The notes: generated from the letters alone by a model not told the origin. Shown: positions 8,617-18,875, counted from the stretch's first letter. The stretch: 64,000 bases of DNA from an uncultured Paracoccaceae bacterium (GCA_934500835.1 CAKSTR010000004.1:186001-250000); one strand, 5' to 3'. A program made the numbers and translations.

Positions 8617-8913
8617 CTAGATGCCGCCGCCCGTGCCGGGGTCCGCCGGGTGGCGGGCCAGCGGGGTGACGGAAACCTCGCGCATCCAAGGATACGCGGG
8701 CAGGCTGGTCAACCGCTCATGCAAGTCGGTCGCGTCGGCGGCGCGCCAGAGGCCGATATTGGCAAAGCGCCCCGGCAGCCGCCAGATGCGGAGCAGATGG
8801 CCCGAGGCCGCCAGCTCTGCCGCCCGCGCCCGTTCGGCGGCGATGATGCGGGCCTTCTCCGCATCATCCATCCCGTCGGGCCAGCGCAGGGTGATCTCGA
8901 CCAGAAATTCCAT
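8617..8913 (-). CDS. Muconolactone delta-isomerase-like protein (CatC family)
   Basis: 98-residue protein with the full outline of muconolactone isomerase: MEFLVEITL at the start, a central Glu/Arg/Ala-rich helix, HLLRIWRLPGRFANIGLW and a conserved end around LPAYPWMREVSVTPLARHP. CatC normally isomerises muconolactone in the beta-ketoadipate pathway as a decameric ferredoxin-like barrel. No muconate cycloisomerase or other catechol-branch gene is visible, and the nearby enolase-superfamily enzyme looks like a sugar-acid dehydratase. This copy therefore probably acts on a different lactone, perhaps a sugar lactone. It is 3 bases from the SDR stop-start boundary and clearly part of the operon. 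Confidence 0.83.
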   Translation of the reverse strand: MEFLVEITLRWPDGMDDAEKARIIAAERARAAELAASGHLLRIWRLPGRFANIGLWRAADATDLHERLTSLPAYPWMREVSVTPLARHPADPGTGGGI

Positions 8914-8916
8914 CTG

Positions 8917-9675
8917 TCAGAGTTTCATCATCGAGGTGAAGATGTCCTGCCGCACGTCCAGCATCGGCTCGGGCGGGGCGCTGGCGAAACTGCCGCACAG
9001 CCAGGCGATGCAGCTTGCGGGCACGGCGGGGGCGACCAGCTTTTCCTGCGGGATCTGGCTGATCGGGTTCAGGCCCGAGACGCGGATGACGCCCTGCATG
9101 TCGGTGTCGGTCGGCGGGATGCCGACGAAGAAGATGCGCAGACCCAGCGGCGTGAGCTCTTTCTCCATCATCCGGGTCAGCATGTGCATCCCGGCCTTGG
9201 TGGAACAATAGGCGGTCCAGCCCTCCATCGGGGTGGTGGCGGCGCCGGTGCCGGCATTGATCACCGCCCCGCCGCTGGCTTTCAGCAAGGGCAGCGCCGC
9301 CAGCACCATGCGCTGCACGCCCATCACGTTCACCGCAAAGGCCGCACCCAGCGATTCGGGGCTGATCGACGGCAGGGGACCGATGGGCGAGATGACGCCC
9401 GCATTGTTCACCAGCACATCCAGCCGCCCGGCATCCGCCGCAACCCGCGCGACCGCCGCATCGGCGTCGGCCTGCCGCGTCACGTCCAGCGCCAGAACGG
9501 TCACGCCCTCGGGCAGCGCCTCGGCCTCGGCCCCGGGGTAAACCCCTGCAAAGACACGCGCTCCGCGCCCGGCCAGGATGCGCACCAGTTCGGCCCCGAT
9601 GCCGCGCCCTGCCCCGGTGACCAGCACCACCTTGCCCGACAGGTCGGGCACCTCGACCGGCGCCAGATTGAACAT
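8917..9675 (-). CDS. SDR family NAD(P)-dependent oxidoreductase
   Basis: 252-residue short-chain dehydrogenase. TGAGRGIG near residues 20-27 binds the cofactor, NNAG is present, and YCSTK supplies the catalytic Tyr and Lys. The usual catalytic Ser region reads INAGTGAATTP, so a Thr may take the place of the Ser. It is the first gene of the minus-strand operon and divergent from the acetoacetate-decarboxylase-like operon. In a non-phosphorylating deoxysugar route it could oxidise the sugar, or the 4-position of the 3-deoxy-2-keto acid before the FAH hydrolase acts. Substrate not determinable. Confidence 0.85.
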   Translation of the reverse strand: MFNLAPVEVPDLSGKVVLVTGAGRGIGAELVRILAGRGARVFAGVYPGAEAEALPEGVTVLALDVTRQADADAAVARVAADAGRLDVLVNNAGVISPIGPLPSISPESLGAAFAVNVMGVQRMVLAALPLLKASGGAVINAGTGAATTPMEGWTAYCSTKAGMHMLTRMMEKELTPLGLRIFFVGIPPTDTDMQGVIRVSGLNPISQIPQEKLVAPAVPASCIAWLCGSFASAPPEPMLDVRQDIFTSMMKL

Positions 9676-9704
9676 CCCTCACTCTCCCTCTTGTCAGACC
9701 AGAA

Positions 9705-9721
9705 AATTGGCCTTACCAATT
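9705..9721. promoter_or_regulatory. Inverted repeat, candidate operator in the divergent catabolic promoter
   Basis: AATTGG-CCTTA-CCAATT is a perfect 6-5-6 palindrome in the 168-base region between the divergent SDR and acetoacetate-decarboxylase-like operons. Its TTGG...CCAA symmetry resembles FadR/GntR-type operators, and a FadR-type regulator is encoded in the plus-strand operon (16258-17001). The link between site and regulator is inference. Confidence 0.5.
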
Positions 9722-9790
9722 AGCGAGGATGTCCAGCGGAAGTCAAGTTTTCTGCGGACAAGGAAGAGAGCGATCCGGGGGAGGATCACC

Positions 9791-9847
9791 ATGACACTTC
9801 ACGCTGGGGCCACCACGGTCCCGCCCCGCAAAGGCCTGCCCGCATGA
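9791..9847 (+). CDS. 18-codon leader ORF overlapping the next gene
   Basis: A small frame (MTLHAGATTVPPRKGLPA) is preceded by a strong Shine-Dalgarno sequence GGGGGAGG at 9777-9784, six bases before its ATG. Its stop overlaps the ATG of the downstream acetoacetate-decarboxylase-like gene in an ATGA, while that gene's own ribosome site is weak. This looks like a translated leader that couples initiation of the first structural gene. No homologue is recognised and the peptide itself may have no function. Confidence 0.45.
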   Translation: MTLHAGATTVPPRKGLPA

Positions 9848-10629
9848 GCGGCGAGACCCGCTTCGGCGTGACCCGCCCGACCGAGGACGACATCCGCCGG
9901 GGCGGATTCTCCACCCCCTGGGATGCGCCGATGATCCCGCGCTTTCCGTTCCGCTTCCGCAACGTCGAGGTGCTGACGCTCTATTGGCGCAGCGACCGGG
10001 GCGCGATGCAGTTCCTGCTGCCCCCGCCGCTGCAGGCAACGGGCGACGTGGCTTGCGTCCATATCTACAAGATGAACGACACCGACTGGCTCGGCCCCTA
10101 TTCCGAGGCGAATTTCATGATCGGTGCCGAGCTTCCCGGCCGGGCGTCAGGCGCCTATTCGCCCTACCTTGTGCTGTCCTCGGACGTCGGCGTCGCCCAT
10201 GGGCGCGAGATCCACGGCCAGCCCAAGAAGCTGGGCACGCCCAAGATCGAATTCCGGGGCGATCTGATCGTCGGCACGGTCGAACGCAACGGCATCGACG
10301 TGATCACCGGCACCATGGCCTACAAGCAGAGCCCCTGCGATCCGGCGGCGATGAAGCCGCATTTCGACTTTGCCACCAACCTGAACCTCAAGGCCATCGA
10401 CCATATCGACGGCAGCCCGGCGATCCGTCAGCTCACCTCGCGCCGGCTGACCGATGTCACGGTGCATGAATGCTGGCAGGGCGCCTGCACGGTCGAGGTG
10501 CGGGCCAATGCCCAGCTTCCGGTCTGCCGCCTGCCGGTGGTGGAGGCTTTGCAGGGCTTCTACTGGCGCGCCGACTTTTCCCTCGTCGCCGGCGAGATCA
10601 TCCACGACTATCTGGAGAATGGCGCATGA
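9844..10629 (+). CDS. Acetoacetate decarboxylase family protein
   Basis: 261-residue protein of the acetoacetate decarboxylase fold. The motif GREIHGQPKKLG near residues 120-131 contains the paired lysines that form the Schiff base in the decarboxylase, so the active site appears intact. Members of this superfamily also include aldolase-dehydratases acting on other keto acids, so decarboxylation of acetoacetate is not certain. It is the first structural gene of a ten-gene plus-strand operon with a sugar importer, and it overlaps the 2-hydroxyacid dehydrogenase by 4 bases. The context favours a keto acid from deoxysugar breakdown as substrate. Confidence 0.85.
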   Translation: MSGETRFGVTRPTEDDIRRGGFSTPWDAPMIPRFPFRFRNVEVLTLYWRSDRGAMQFLLPPPLQATGDVACVHIYKMNDTDWLGPYSEANFMIGAELPGRASGAYSPYLVLSSDVGVAHGREIHGQPKKLGTPKIEFRGDLIVGTVERNGIDVITGTMAYKQSPCDPAAMKPHFDFATNLNLKAIDHIDGSPAIRQLTSRRLTDVTVHECWQGACTVEVRANAQLPVCRLPVVEALQGFYWRADFSLVAGEIIHDYLENGA

Positions 10630-11588
10630 GCCCGCGCGTTGTCGTCACCGACTACACCTTCCCCGATCTTGCGCAGGAAGAGGCGGCGGCCCGTGCCGCC
10701 GGGGCCGATTTCGCGCAGCACCAGTGCCGCAGCGCCGATGAGGTGACGGCGGCAGTCGCCGGGGCCGATGTGGCCGTGGTGCAATTCGCCCCCTTCACCG
10801 CCGCCGCCGCCGCCGCGGTGAAGCCGGGCGCGACGGTGATCCGCTACGGGGTCGGCTACAACAACATCGACGTGGCCGCCGCCGCCGCAAAGGGCCTGCG
10901 CGTGGGCTATGTGCCCGACTATTGCGCCGATGAGGTGGCCGACCACACCGCCGCCGCCGCCCTTGCCATGCTGCGCAAGCTGCCGGTCCTGGATGCCTCG
11001 GTTCGGGCGGGGGAATGGGCGGCGGTGGCACGGGCCAAACCGTTGAAACCCTTCTCGGAAACCAATTTCGCCTTCTTCGGCCTGGGCCAGATCGGCCGCG
11101 CCGTGCTGACCCGGCTGAAAGGGTTCGGCTTTCGCTTCATGGCATCGGACCCCGGACTTTCGGCGGATGAGGCCGCCAGCCTTGGCGTCACCCGCACCGA
11201 TGCCGCGACCCTGCTGCGCGAGGCGGACATCATCTCGCTTCACGCCCCCGCCACGGCTGAAACCACCGGCTATTTCAACGCCGGACGGCTGGCGACGATG
11301 CGCCCTCATGCCATCATCGTCAACTCGGCCCGGGGCCAGCTGATCGTCGAAGAGGATCTGGCACAGGCGCTGGCCCGCGGCACGATCGCCGGCGCCGCCC
11401 TCGATGTGTTCCATGTCGAGCCGCTGCCCGAAGACAACCCCTTGCGTCACGCGCCCAACACGCTGCTGACACCGCACGCCGCCTGGTATTCCGAGGCGGC
11501 GATCCACAAGCTTCAGGCGCTGGTCGCCGAAGACATCGCCCGCGCCCTGCGCGGCGAGGGACCGCGCAGGCCGGTCCCGCAAGGCTGA
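10626..11588 (+). CDS. D-isomer-specific 2-hydroxyacid dehydrogenase (C-terminal-binding-protein type)
   Basis: 320-residue NAD-dependent dehydrogenase. The nucleotide motif GLGQIGRAV lies near residues 153-161. The catalytic set is Arg in NSARGQLI, Glu in DVFHVEP and His in [11 protein letters not shown], as in the phosphoglycerate dehydrogenase/CtBP family. The start at 10626 gives an ATGA overlap with the preceding gene; the longer frame extending upstream lies inside that gene. It probably interconverts a 2-keto acid and a 2-hydroxyacid produced by the pathway. The substrate is not defined by the sequence. Confidence 0.85.
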   Translation: MSPRVVVTDYTFPDLAQEEAAARAAGADFAQHQCRSADEVTAAVAGADVAVVQFAPFTAAAAAAVKPGATVIRYGVGYNNIDVAAAAAKGLRVGYVPDYCADEVADHTAAAALAMLRKLPVLDASVRAGEWAAVARAKPLKPFSETNFAFFGLGQIGRAVLTRLKGFGFRFMASDPGLSADEAASLGVTRTDAATLLREADIISLHAPATAETTGYFNAGRLATMRPHAIIVNSARGQLIVEEDLAQALARGTIAGAALDVFHVEPLPEDNPLRHAPNTLLTPHAAWYSEAAIHKLQALVAEDIARALRGEGPRRPVPQG

Positions 11589-11638
11589 CGGAAACCTTGG
11601 CCGGCTGGAGGGCCGGGCAATCAACTGGGAGGACGACG

Positions 11639-12682
11639 ATGAAACTTTTCGCAACCCTCGGCGCCGCAGCGGCGCTGATGTTGGGCACCTCGGCCATCGT
11701 GCAGGCCGACACCATCAAGCTGGAGCCGGGCAAAGAGACCAACATGGTCCTTCTGCCGAAATTCCTTGGCATTCTGGTCTTTGATCAGGCCAATGAGGGC
11801 GCGCAAGAGGCGCACAAGGAACTGGCCAACCCCGGCAAGCTGGAATTCCTCGGCCCGACTCCGGAAAACTCGGTCGCGGGCCAGATCGAGATCATGACCA
11901 CCGCCGCCACCCAGAAACAGGGCGCGGTCCTGCTGTCGAACAACGCGGGCGACCAGATTGCACCGGCGGCCAAGGCCGCGCAGGACGGCGGCACCAAGGT
12001 CGTGACCTGGGACAGCCCGATCCCGTCGGGCGAAGGCGAAAGCGTCTTCGTGGCGCAGGTGGACTTCGGCTCCATCGGCACGGTGATGGCCGATATGGCG
12101 CATTCGATCCTTGGCGGCGCGGGCGAGATGGCGGTGCTGTCGGCCAGCCCCGATGCGTCCAACCAGAACGCCTGGATCGAGTCGATGAAGGCGGCGCTGG
12201 CCGCCGATCCGAAGTACAAGGACATCAAGCTGGTCGATGTGGTCTACGGCGATGACCAGGCCGAAGTGTCCTACAACCGCGCCCTGGCGCTGGTCGACAA
12301 ATACCCGGATCTGAAACTGATCATGTCGCCCACCACCGTCGGCATCCAGGCCGCCGCCAAGGCGATGCAGGACGAGGGCCTGTGCGAGAAGACCAAGGTC
12401 TCGGGCCTGGGTCTGCCGTCGGAAATGGTCTCCTACACGCTGAACGGCTGCGCGCCGGAATTCGCGCTGTGGGACTTCCGCGACCTTGGCTATCTGACCT
12501 ACTTCACCGCCTACGGCCTGGCCACCGGCCAGTTGAAGGGCGAAGTCGGCGAAAGCTTCACCGCCGGCCGCATGGGCGACTACACGATCGAGGAAGATGC
12601 CAGCCGCCCCGGCGCCAAGCGCATCCTGATGGGGCCGTTCACGGTCTACACCAAGGACAATGTCGAGGCGGCGGCCCAGTAA
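11639..12682 (+). CDS. Sugar ABC transporter substrate-binding protein (rhamnose RhaS-like)
   Basis: 347-residue periplasmic binding protein of the ribose/rhamnose type (pulse-binding cluster B). Residues 1-23 form a Sec signal peptide ([23 protein letters not shown]) with cleavage predicted at VQA/D. The ATG at 11639 has GGGAGG 7-12 bases upstream. Family features include [22 protein letters not shown] and a repeated Rossmann-like layout. The downstream ATPase, two permeases and a mutarotase related to RhaM point to a 6-deoxyhexose such as L-rhamnose or L-fucose as ligand, but this is inference. Confidence 0.88.
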   Translation: MKLFATLGAAAALMLGTSAIVQADTIKLEPGKETNMVLLPKFLGILVFDQANEGAQEAHKELANPGKLEFLGPTPENSVAGQIEIMTTAATQKQGAVLLSNNAGDQIAPAAKAAQDGGTKVVTWDSPIPSGEGESVFVAQVDFGSIGTVMADMAHSILGGAGEMAVLSASPDASNQNAWIESMKAALAADPKYKDIKLVDVVYGDDQAEVSYNRALALVDKYPDLKLIMSPTTVGIQAAAKAMQDEGLCEKTKVSGLGLPSEMVSYTLNGCAPEFALWDFRDLGYLTYFTAYGLATGQLKGEVGESFTAGRMGDYTIEEDASRPGAKRILMGPFTVYTKDNVEAAAQ

Positions 12683-12695
12683 GCCCCGCCTGACA

Positions 12696-12725
12696 GGATG
12701 CGGCCGCGCTCCCCTGGCCGCATCC
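12696..12725 (+). terminator. Intercistronic hairpin after the binding-protein gene
   Basis: A perfect 10-base stem, GGATGCGGCC (12696-12705) and GGCCGCATCC (12716-12725), with a 10-base loop, followed by ACCCTTT. It lies 14 bases after the binding-protein stop and 37 bases before the ATPase start. Such hairpins often stabilise or attenuate ABC operon mRNA so that the binding protein is made in excess. Confidence 0.7.
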
Positions 12726-12762
12726 ACCCTTTGCGCTTTGAACATCAGGCGGGATCTGCCCC

Positions 12763-14259
12763 ATGACCCAACCCACGCTTGCGCTGCGGGCGGTCTCGAA
12801 GTCTTTCGGGATGACGGCCGCGCTGACCGGCATGACGCTGGAGCTGTTCCCCGGCGAGGTTCACGCCATCGTCGGCGAGAACGGCGCCGGCAAATCCACC
12901 ATGATCAAGATCATGACCGGCATCTACCAGCCCACATCGGGCCATGTCGAGATTGACGGCGCCCCGGTGGCGCTGAACGGGTCCAAGGCCGCGCGCCTGC
13001 GCGGTGTGACCGCGATCTATCAGGAACCGATGGTCTTTCCCGATCTGGACGTGACCGAGAACATCCACATTTCTGCCGACAAGGGCCTCTGGCTCAACCG
13101 CGCCGCCATGCGCCGGTCGGCGCAGGGGCTGATCCGCCATATCGGCATGAAGCTGGACGTGGACCGCACCGCCTCGGGCCTGACACTGGCCGAGCAGCAG
13201 GCCGTCGAGATCGCCCGCGCCCTGAGCCAGAACGTCCGCGTCCTGATCATGGACGAACCCACCGCCAGCCTTTCGGCGCATGAGGCGGCCGAGTTGCGCC
13301 GCGTCGCGCGCGCGCTGGCCGATCAGGGGGTTGCCGTGGTCTATATCTCGCACCGGCTGGAAGAGGTGTTCGAACTGGCCGACCGCGTCTCGGTCATCCG
13401 CGACGGCCAGCACATTTCCACCCGCGCCATCGCTGACACCAGCCCGCAGCTGATGATCGCCGAGATGGTCGGGCGCGAGGTCGGCAACTACTTTACCAAG
13501 ATGCCCTCGACCGCCACCGATCAGGTGATCCTCTCGGTCCGCGACCTTGGGGTGCGCGGCGTCTTCGACGGCATCACCTTCGACCTGCGGCGCGGCGAGG
13601 TGCTGTGCATGGCCGGGCTGATCGGCGCGCGGCGCACCGATGTGGCGCTGGCCCTCTTCGGCATCCAGCCCGCAACCAGCGGCAGCATCACCTACAAGGA
13701 CCAGCCCCTGCGCCCCCGCTCCGCGCACGAGGCGATCGGGGCCGGCATCGCCTATGTCTCGGAAGACCGCCGCAAGCTGGGTCTGGCGATGGACCTGCCG
13801 ATCCGCTGGAACATGACGCTGGCCACCCTGGGCAAATACCTGCGCGGTGCCGGCCGCATCGACACCACGGCCGAGGTGCGCATGGCCGAAGATTACCGCA
13901 AGCGCCTGAACATCCGCACCCCCGACGTTGAAATTGCCGTCGGCAAGCTTTCGGGCGGCAACCAGCAAAAGGTCATGCTGGCGAAATGGCTGAACATGGA
14001 GCCTGACCTTCTGATCATCGACGAGCCAACCCGCGGCATCGACATCGGCGCCAAGGCCGAGGTGCATGACCTGATCCGCGCCTTTGCCGCCAAGGGGGGC
14101 GCTGTGCTGATCGTCAGTTCCGACCTGCCCGAGGTGCTGGCGCTTGGCGACCGCATCCTCGTGATGCGCGAGGGGCGGCAGATGGCGATCCTGGACCATG
14201 CCGAGGCCGACCAGCAGCGCATCATGGCGCTGGCCACCGGACAGGAGAAAGCCGCGTGA
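12763..14259 (+). CDS. Sugar ABC transporter ATP-binding protein (RbsA/RhaT-like, duplicated)
   Basis: 498-residue cytoplasmic ATPase with two ABC domains, as in ribose and rhamnose importers. The first half has Walker A GENGAGKST (about 44-52) and Walker B VLIMDEPTA. The second half has a degenerate Walker A region (GLIGARRTD), signature SGGNQQK and Walker B LLIIDEPTRGID. The degenerate second P-loop is normal for this family. It overlaps the first permease by 4 bases. It powers import of the sugar bound by the preceding periplasmic protein. Confidence 0.94.
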   Translation: MTQPTLALRAVSKSFGMTAALTGMTLELFPGEVHAIVGENGAGKSTMIKIMTGIYQPTSGHVEIDGAPVALNGSKAARLRGVTAIYQEPMVFPDLDVTENIHISADKGLWLNRAAMRRSAQGLIRHIGMKLDVDRTASGLTLAEQQAVEIARALSQNVRVLIMDEPTASLSAHEAAELRRVARALADQGVAVVYISHRLEEVFELADRVSVIRDGQHISTRAIADTSPQLMIAEMVGREVGNYFTKMPSTATDQVILSVRDLGVRGVFDGITFDLRRGEVLCMAGLIGARRTDVALALFGIQPATSGSITYKDQPLRPRSAHEAIGAGIAYVSEDRRKLGLAMDLPIRWNMTLATLGKYLRGAGRIDTTAEVRMAEDYRKRLNIRTPDVEIAVGKLSGGNQQKVMLAKWLNMEPDLLIIDEPTRGIDIGAKAEVHDLIRAFAAKGGAVLIVSSDLPEVLALGDRILVMREGRQMAILDHAEADQQRIMALATGQEKAA

Positions 14260-15298
14260 ACAGCATCCTTTCCCGCATCCCGCCGCAAACGCTGCGGATC
14301 CTGGCCCTTCTGGCGGTGACGGTGCTGATCGTCCTGTTCTTCGCCTCCCAGATCGAGAACTACCTGAACGGCCGGCTCTTCAACCGGATCTCCTCATCCG
14401 TCGCGGTGATGGCGCTGATCGCCACCGGCCAGACGCTGGTGATCCTGACGCGCAACATCGACCTGTCGGTCGGCTCCGTCATCGGCTTTGCGGCCTTTGC
14501 CACCGGCAGCATCATCGCCAGCCATCCGGGCATGAACCCTGTGGTGCTGGTGGCCTATGCGGCAGCGGTCGGCGCGATGTTCGGCGCGGTCAACGGCCTT
14601 CTGGTCGCCTATGCCCGCGTGCCCTCGATCATCGTGACGCTGGCGACCATGGCGATCTACCGCTCGCTTCTGGTGGAATATTCCGGTGCCAAGTCGATCA
14701 CATCCGAGACCTTGCCGAAATGGCTGGTGGACTTTCCCAACCAGCAGGTCTTCGCCATCGGCGATTTCCAGATCCGCGCGGGCTTCTTTGCGGCCGTGGT
14801 GGTGGTCATCCTGGCCCATCTCGCACTGACCCGCCTGCGCCCCGCCCGCCGCATCTATGCCGTGGGGTCGAACCCCGAGGCCGCGCATATGGCCGGGATC
14901 GACAGCCGCCGGGTGATCTTCGTGGCCTTCGTCCTGTCGGGGGTCATGGCGGGGCTTGCCGGCTTCATGTTCCTGGCCCGTTTCGGCAATATCACCGTCG
15001 TTGCCGGCCTCGGGTTCGAGCTGAAATCCGTGGCCTCGGCCGTCGTCGGCGGCGTCAGCATCAACGGCGGCTCGGGCACCGTGATCGGCGCCTTCATGGG
15101 GACCGTGCTTGTCGACCTGATCGACAGCAGCCTTGTGCGCTGGCCCGTCGTCTCCGAGTTCTGGCGCGAGGCCGTCCTCGGCGCGATGATCCTTCTTGCC
15201 GTCGCCATCGACACCATCTTCATCCGCCGCCTTGCCCGCCTGCGCGCCGCCCGCGCGCAGCAGGAGGCACTGGCCGCGGACGCAAAGGGGAAAACGCC

Positions 15299-15302
<4 letters not shown>
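14256..15302 (+). CDS. Sugar ABC transporter permease 1 (RbsC/RhaP-like)
   Basis: 348-residue inner-membrane permease of the branched-chain-type sugar family with about eight to ten hydrophobic segments. The conserved ARNIDLSVGS-like sequence (TRNIDLSVGSVIGF) near residue 66 and AVVGGVSINGGSGTVIGA near 265 are family hallmarks. Translation starts at a GTG at 14256 that overlaps the ATPase stop. It probably forms a heterodimeric channel with the next permease, as the rhamnose RhaP/RhaQ pair does. Confidence 0.92.
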
Positions 15303-16257
<955 letters not shown>

Positions 16258-16261
<4 letters not shown>

Positions 16262-17001
16262 CCACGGCGACACGCAAGCCCGAACCCGACAGGCCGGAGT
16301 TCGACACACCCATCGTGCGCGAATCCGTGGCCGAGGCCGTGGTGCGCCGCATCCTCGACATGGTGAAGGCCGGGGTGCTGAAGGCCGGCGACCCGCTGCC
16401 GCCCGAACGCGATCTGGCCGTCTCTCTGGACGTCTCGCGCCCCTCGGTGCGCGAGGCCCTGCGCGGGCTGACCGTGCTTGGCGTCGTGCGCAGCCGTCAG
16501 GGCGGCGGTGCCTATATCAGCGACCTCGGAGCCGAGACGCTGCTTGGCCCGATCCAGTTCTATCTGACGCTGGAAGACGTCAACATCCGCGACCTCTACG
16601 ACGCCCGCAGCCTGATCGAAAGCGACGTGGCCCGCCGTGCCGCGGTGAACATCGACGACGAGACGCTGGACCGGCTGGAATCCCTTCTGGCCGACCAGCA
16701 AGGCACGCTGAACGACCCGCTCGCCTTCCGCCGTTCCGATTTCGAATTCCACGAGCTGATCTGGATCGGCTCGCGCAATGCCTTCCTGAAACGCATCGGG
16801 GAAAGCCTGAATGTCCTGGGGCTGGAGTTCCGCAAGCGCGCCTCTGAACGGCCCGAGACGCTGGAGCAATCCTTGCGCGACCACCGCGCGCTGCTGGATG
16901 CGCTGCATGCCCGCGACCCCGAGGCCGCTGCCCGCGCCGCCGAGACGCATATGCGCAACGTCTATGAATCGACCATCGCCCAGAAGGAGGTGACGCCATG
17001 A
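16258..17001 (+). CDS. FadR-family (GntR) transcriptional regulator
   Basis: 247-residue regulator. An N-terminal winged helix-turn-helix (LPPERDLAVSLDVSRPSVREALRGLTVLG, about residues 45-75) is followed by a helical FCD ligand-binding domain whose Asp/His metal residues lie in RSDFEFHELIW and AAETHMRNVYES. FCD regulators usually sense small carboxylates or sugar acids. Its place inside the catabolic operon suggests it represses the operon until a pathway intermediate binds. The palindrome at 9705-9721 is a candidate target. Confidence 0.9.
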
Positions 17002-18065
17002 CCGCCCAGTCCCGCAAAGCCCGTATCGGAGTCGTCGGTGTCGGCTGGTGGTCCTGCGTGAACCACATCCCCGCGCTGCAGGCCTCGGACATCGCCGATT
17101 GCGTGGCGATCTGCGATCTCGACACAGACCGGCTGGCGCAGGTGGCAGCCCATTTCGGCATCCCCGCGCAATATACCGATGTTACCGAGATGGTCCGCGC
17201 CGAAAAGCTGGATGGCGTGATCGTCGCCACCCCCCATGTCGCCCATCGCGGCCCCGCCGTGGCGGCGCTTGAGGCCGGCGCCCATGTGATGATCGAAAAG
17301 CCGATGGCGACCAGCGCCGCAGACGCCCGCGCGATCGAGGAGGCCGCCATCCGCAACGGCCGGCAGGTCATGATCCCGACCGGCTACAGCTTCACCCGTT
17401 TCACCGCCACTGCGGCCCAGATGGTCCGCGCCGGCCGCATCGGCACCATCCGCCATGCGATCTGCTCGATGTCCTCGGCGCTCGAAGACCTGATGTCGGG
17501 CGAGCCGATGGTCGAGACCACGGACCACATCTTCCGCCCGCCGCCCTCGACCTGGGCGGACCCCGCACGGGCGGGCGGCCATGGCTGGGGGCAGCTGTCG
17601 CATGCGCTTGGCTGGCTTTTGCATGTCGGCGACATCGAGTTTGCCGAAGTCGCCTGCATGGATGTGAAATCGAAGACCGGCGTCGATTTCTACGATGCCG
17701 CCATCGCCCGCACCACCACCGGCGCCACCGTCTCGCTGTCGGGTGCCTCGACCATGCCCAAACATCGCGGGCTGCATTTCGAGATCCGCTTCTTCGGCAC
17801 CGAAGGCATGCTGCATTTCGTCTCCGAAGCCGGCGAGGCGAAACTGGTGCTGTCGCGGCAGGACGGCACCGACGAGACGCCCGCGATCGCGGCCGAAGAG
17901 ATCGGCTATGACGGCATGCTGCCGATCCCGGCCTTCGCCGCCCTTTGCGCCGGCATCAGCGACGACAATCCCGCCAATGCCACCATCGGCCGCCGCGTGA
18001 CCGAGGCGCTGGACGCGCTGTACCGCTCGGCCGCCTCGGGCCGGATCGAGAGGGTGTCGGCATGA
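16998..18065 (+). CDS. Gfo/Idh/MocA family oxidoreductase
   Basis: 355-residue NAD(P)-dependent sugar dehydrogenase-type protein. The N-terminal Rossmann motif is GVVGVGWWSCV (residues 11-21), the family's EKPMATS motif is near residue 96, and a C-terminal alpha/beta domain follows. Enzymes of this family oxidise or reduce sugars, inositols and derivatives. It overlaps both neighbours by 4 bases. It could carry out the first oxidation of the imported sugar. Substrate unknown. Confidence 0.88.
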   Translation: MTAQSRKARIGVVGVGWWSCVNHIPALQASDIADCVAICDLDTDRLAQVAAHFGIPAQYTDVTEMVRAEKLDGVIVATPHVAHRGPAVAALEAGAHVMIEKPMATSAADARAIEEAAIRNGRQVMIPTGYSFTRFTATAAQMVRAGRIGTIRHAICSMSSALEDLMSGEPMVETTDHIFRPPPSTWADPARAGGHGWGQLSHALGWLLHVGDIEFAEVACMDVKSKTGVDFYDAAIARTTTGATVSLSGASTMPKHRGLHFEIRFFGTEGMLHFVSEAGEAKLVLSRQDGTDETPAIAAEEIGYDGMLPIPAFAALCAGISDDNPANATIGRRVTEALDALYRSAASGRIERVSA

Positions 18066-18874
18066 AACTGTCGCTCACCGCATGGTCCTTTCCGGCGCTG
18101 ACGCTGGCGGAATGCGCAGCCGTGTCGAAGGCGCTTGGCATCGGTGCGCTGGATCTGGGCCTTTTCTACGCCTCGGCGCTGGATCGCGACCTGATCCTGG
18201 CGGACCCCAAAGCCGCCGCCCGGCCCCTGCGCGATCTGGGTGTCGCGCTGCCGAACTACTACCACCTTTTCGGGGACGGCCTGTCGGGCCGCAACCTTGC
18301 CCTGCCCGGCACCATCGACGCCAATGCCCGCGATCTGGCGCAGGTCATGGCCTTTGCCGATGCCGCCGGGATCGGCTCGGTCTTCATCCTGCCCGGTGTG
18401 GTCAACCCCGGTCAGTCGCGCGACGAGGCCGCGAAAGTCTCGGCCGAAAGCCTGACCGCGCTCTTGGAGGTGGCAAAGGGCCACAAGGCCCGCCTCTGCA
18501 TCGAGCCGCATGTCCACAGCTGGGCCGAAAGCCCCGGGCTGGTGCGCCGGCTGATCGACCGGACCGGCATCGGCCTTGCGCTGGATTATTCGCATTTCGC
18601 CTGCCTCGGCTTTCGTCAGGAAGAGATCGACCCGCTGGCGCCGCACGCCGTGCATGTCCATCTGCGGCAGGCCCGGATGGGGGCGCTGCAGACCAAATTC
18701 GCCCAAGGCACCATCAACTTCCCGGCCATGTTCGGCACGCTGCGCGACGCCGGCTACAGGGGATACCTCGCGCTGGAGGCGGTGCATCAGGATTACATGA
18801 ACACGCTGAGCGAAGATGTTCTGACCGAGACCGTCGCGCTGCGCGACTGTTTCCGCACCTGGATCGGAGAGTAG
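18062..18874 (+). CDS. Sugar phosphate isomerase/epimerase family TIM-barrel protein
   Basis: 270-residue AP-endonuclease-2/xylose-isomerase-like barrel. Probable metal ligands are seen in CIEPHVHSW, LDYSHFAC, HAVHVHLRQ and YLALEAVHQ. Such proteins epimerise or isomerise sugars and keto sugars and often accompany Gfo/Idh/MocA enzymes, as here. The ATG at 18062 overlaps the previous stop. Only 1 base separates it from the mutarotase gene. Specific reaction unknown. Confidence 0.85.
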   Translation: MKLSLTAWSFPALTLAECAAVSKALGIGALDLGLFYASALDRDLILADPKAAARPLRDLGVALPNYYHLFGDGLSGRNLALPGTIDANARDLAQVMAFADAAGIGSVFILPGVVNPGQSRDEAAKVSAESLTALLEVAKGHKARLCIEPHVHSWAESPGLVRRLIDRTGIGLALDYSHFACLGFRQEEIDPLAPHAVHVHLRQARMGALQTKFAQGTINFPAMFGTLRDAGYRGYLALEAVHQDYMNTLSEDVLTETVALRDCFRTWIGE

Positions 18875-18875
18875 A

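Noticed and set aside
5728..9723. A very long plus-strand open frame of about 1,330 codons
   Set aside because: It crosses cobQ and four well-supported minus-strand genes in other frames. Its translation is low-complexity and it reflects GC-driven lack of stop codons.
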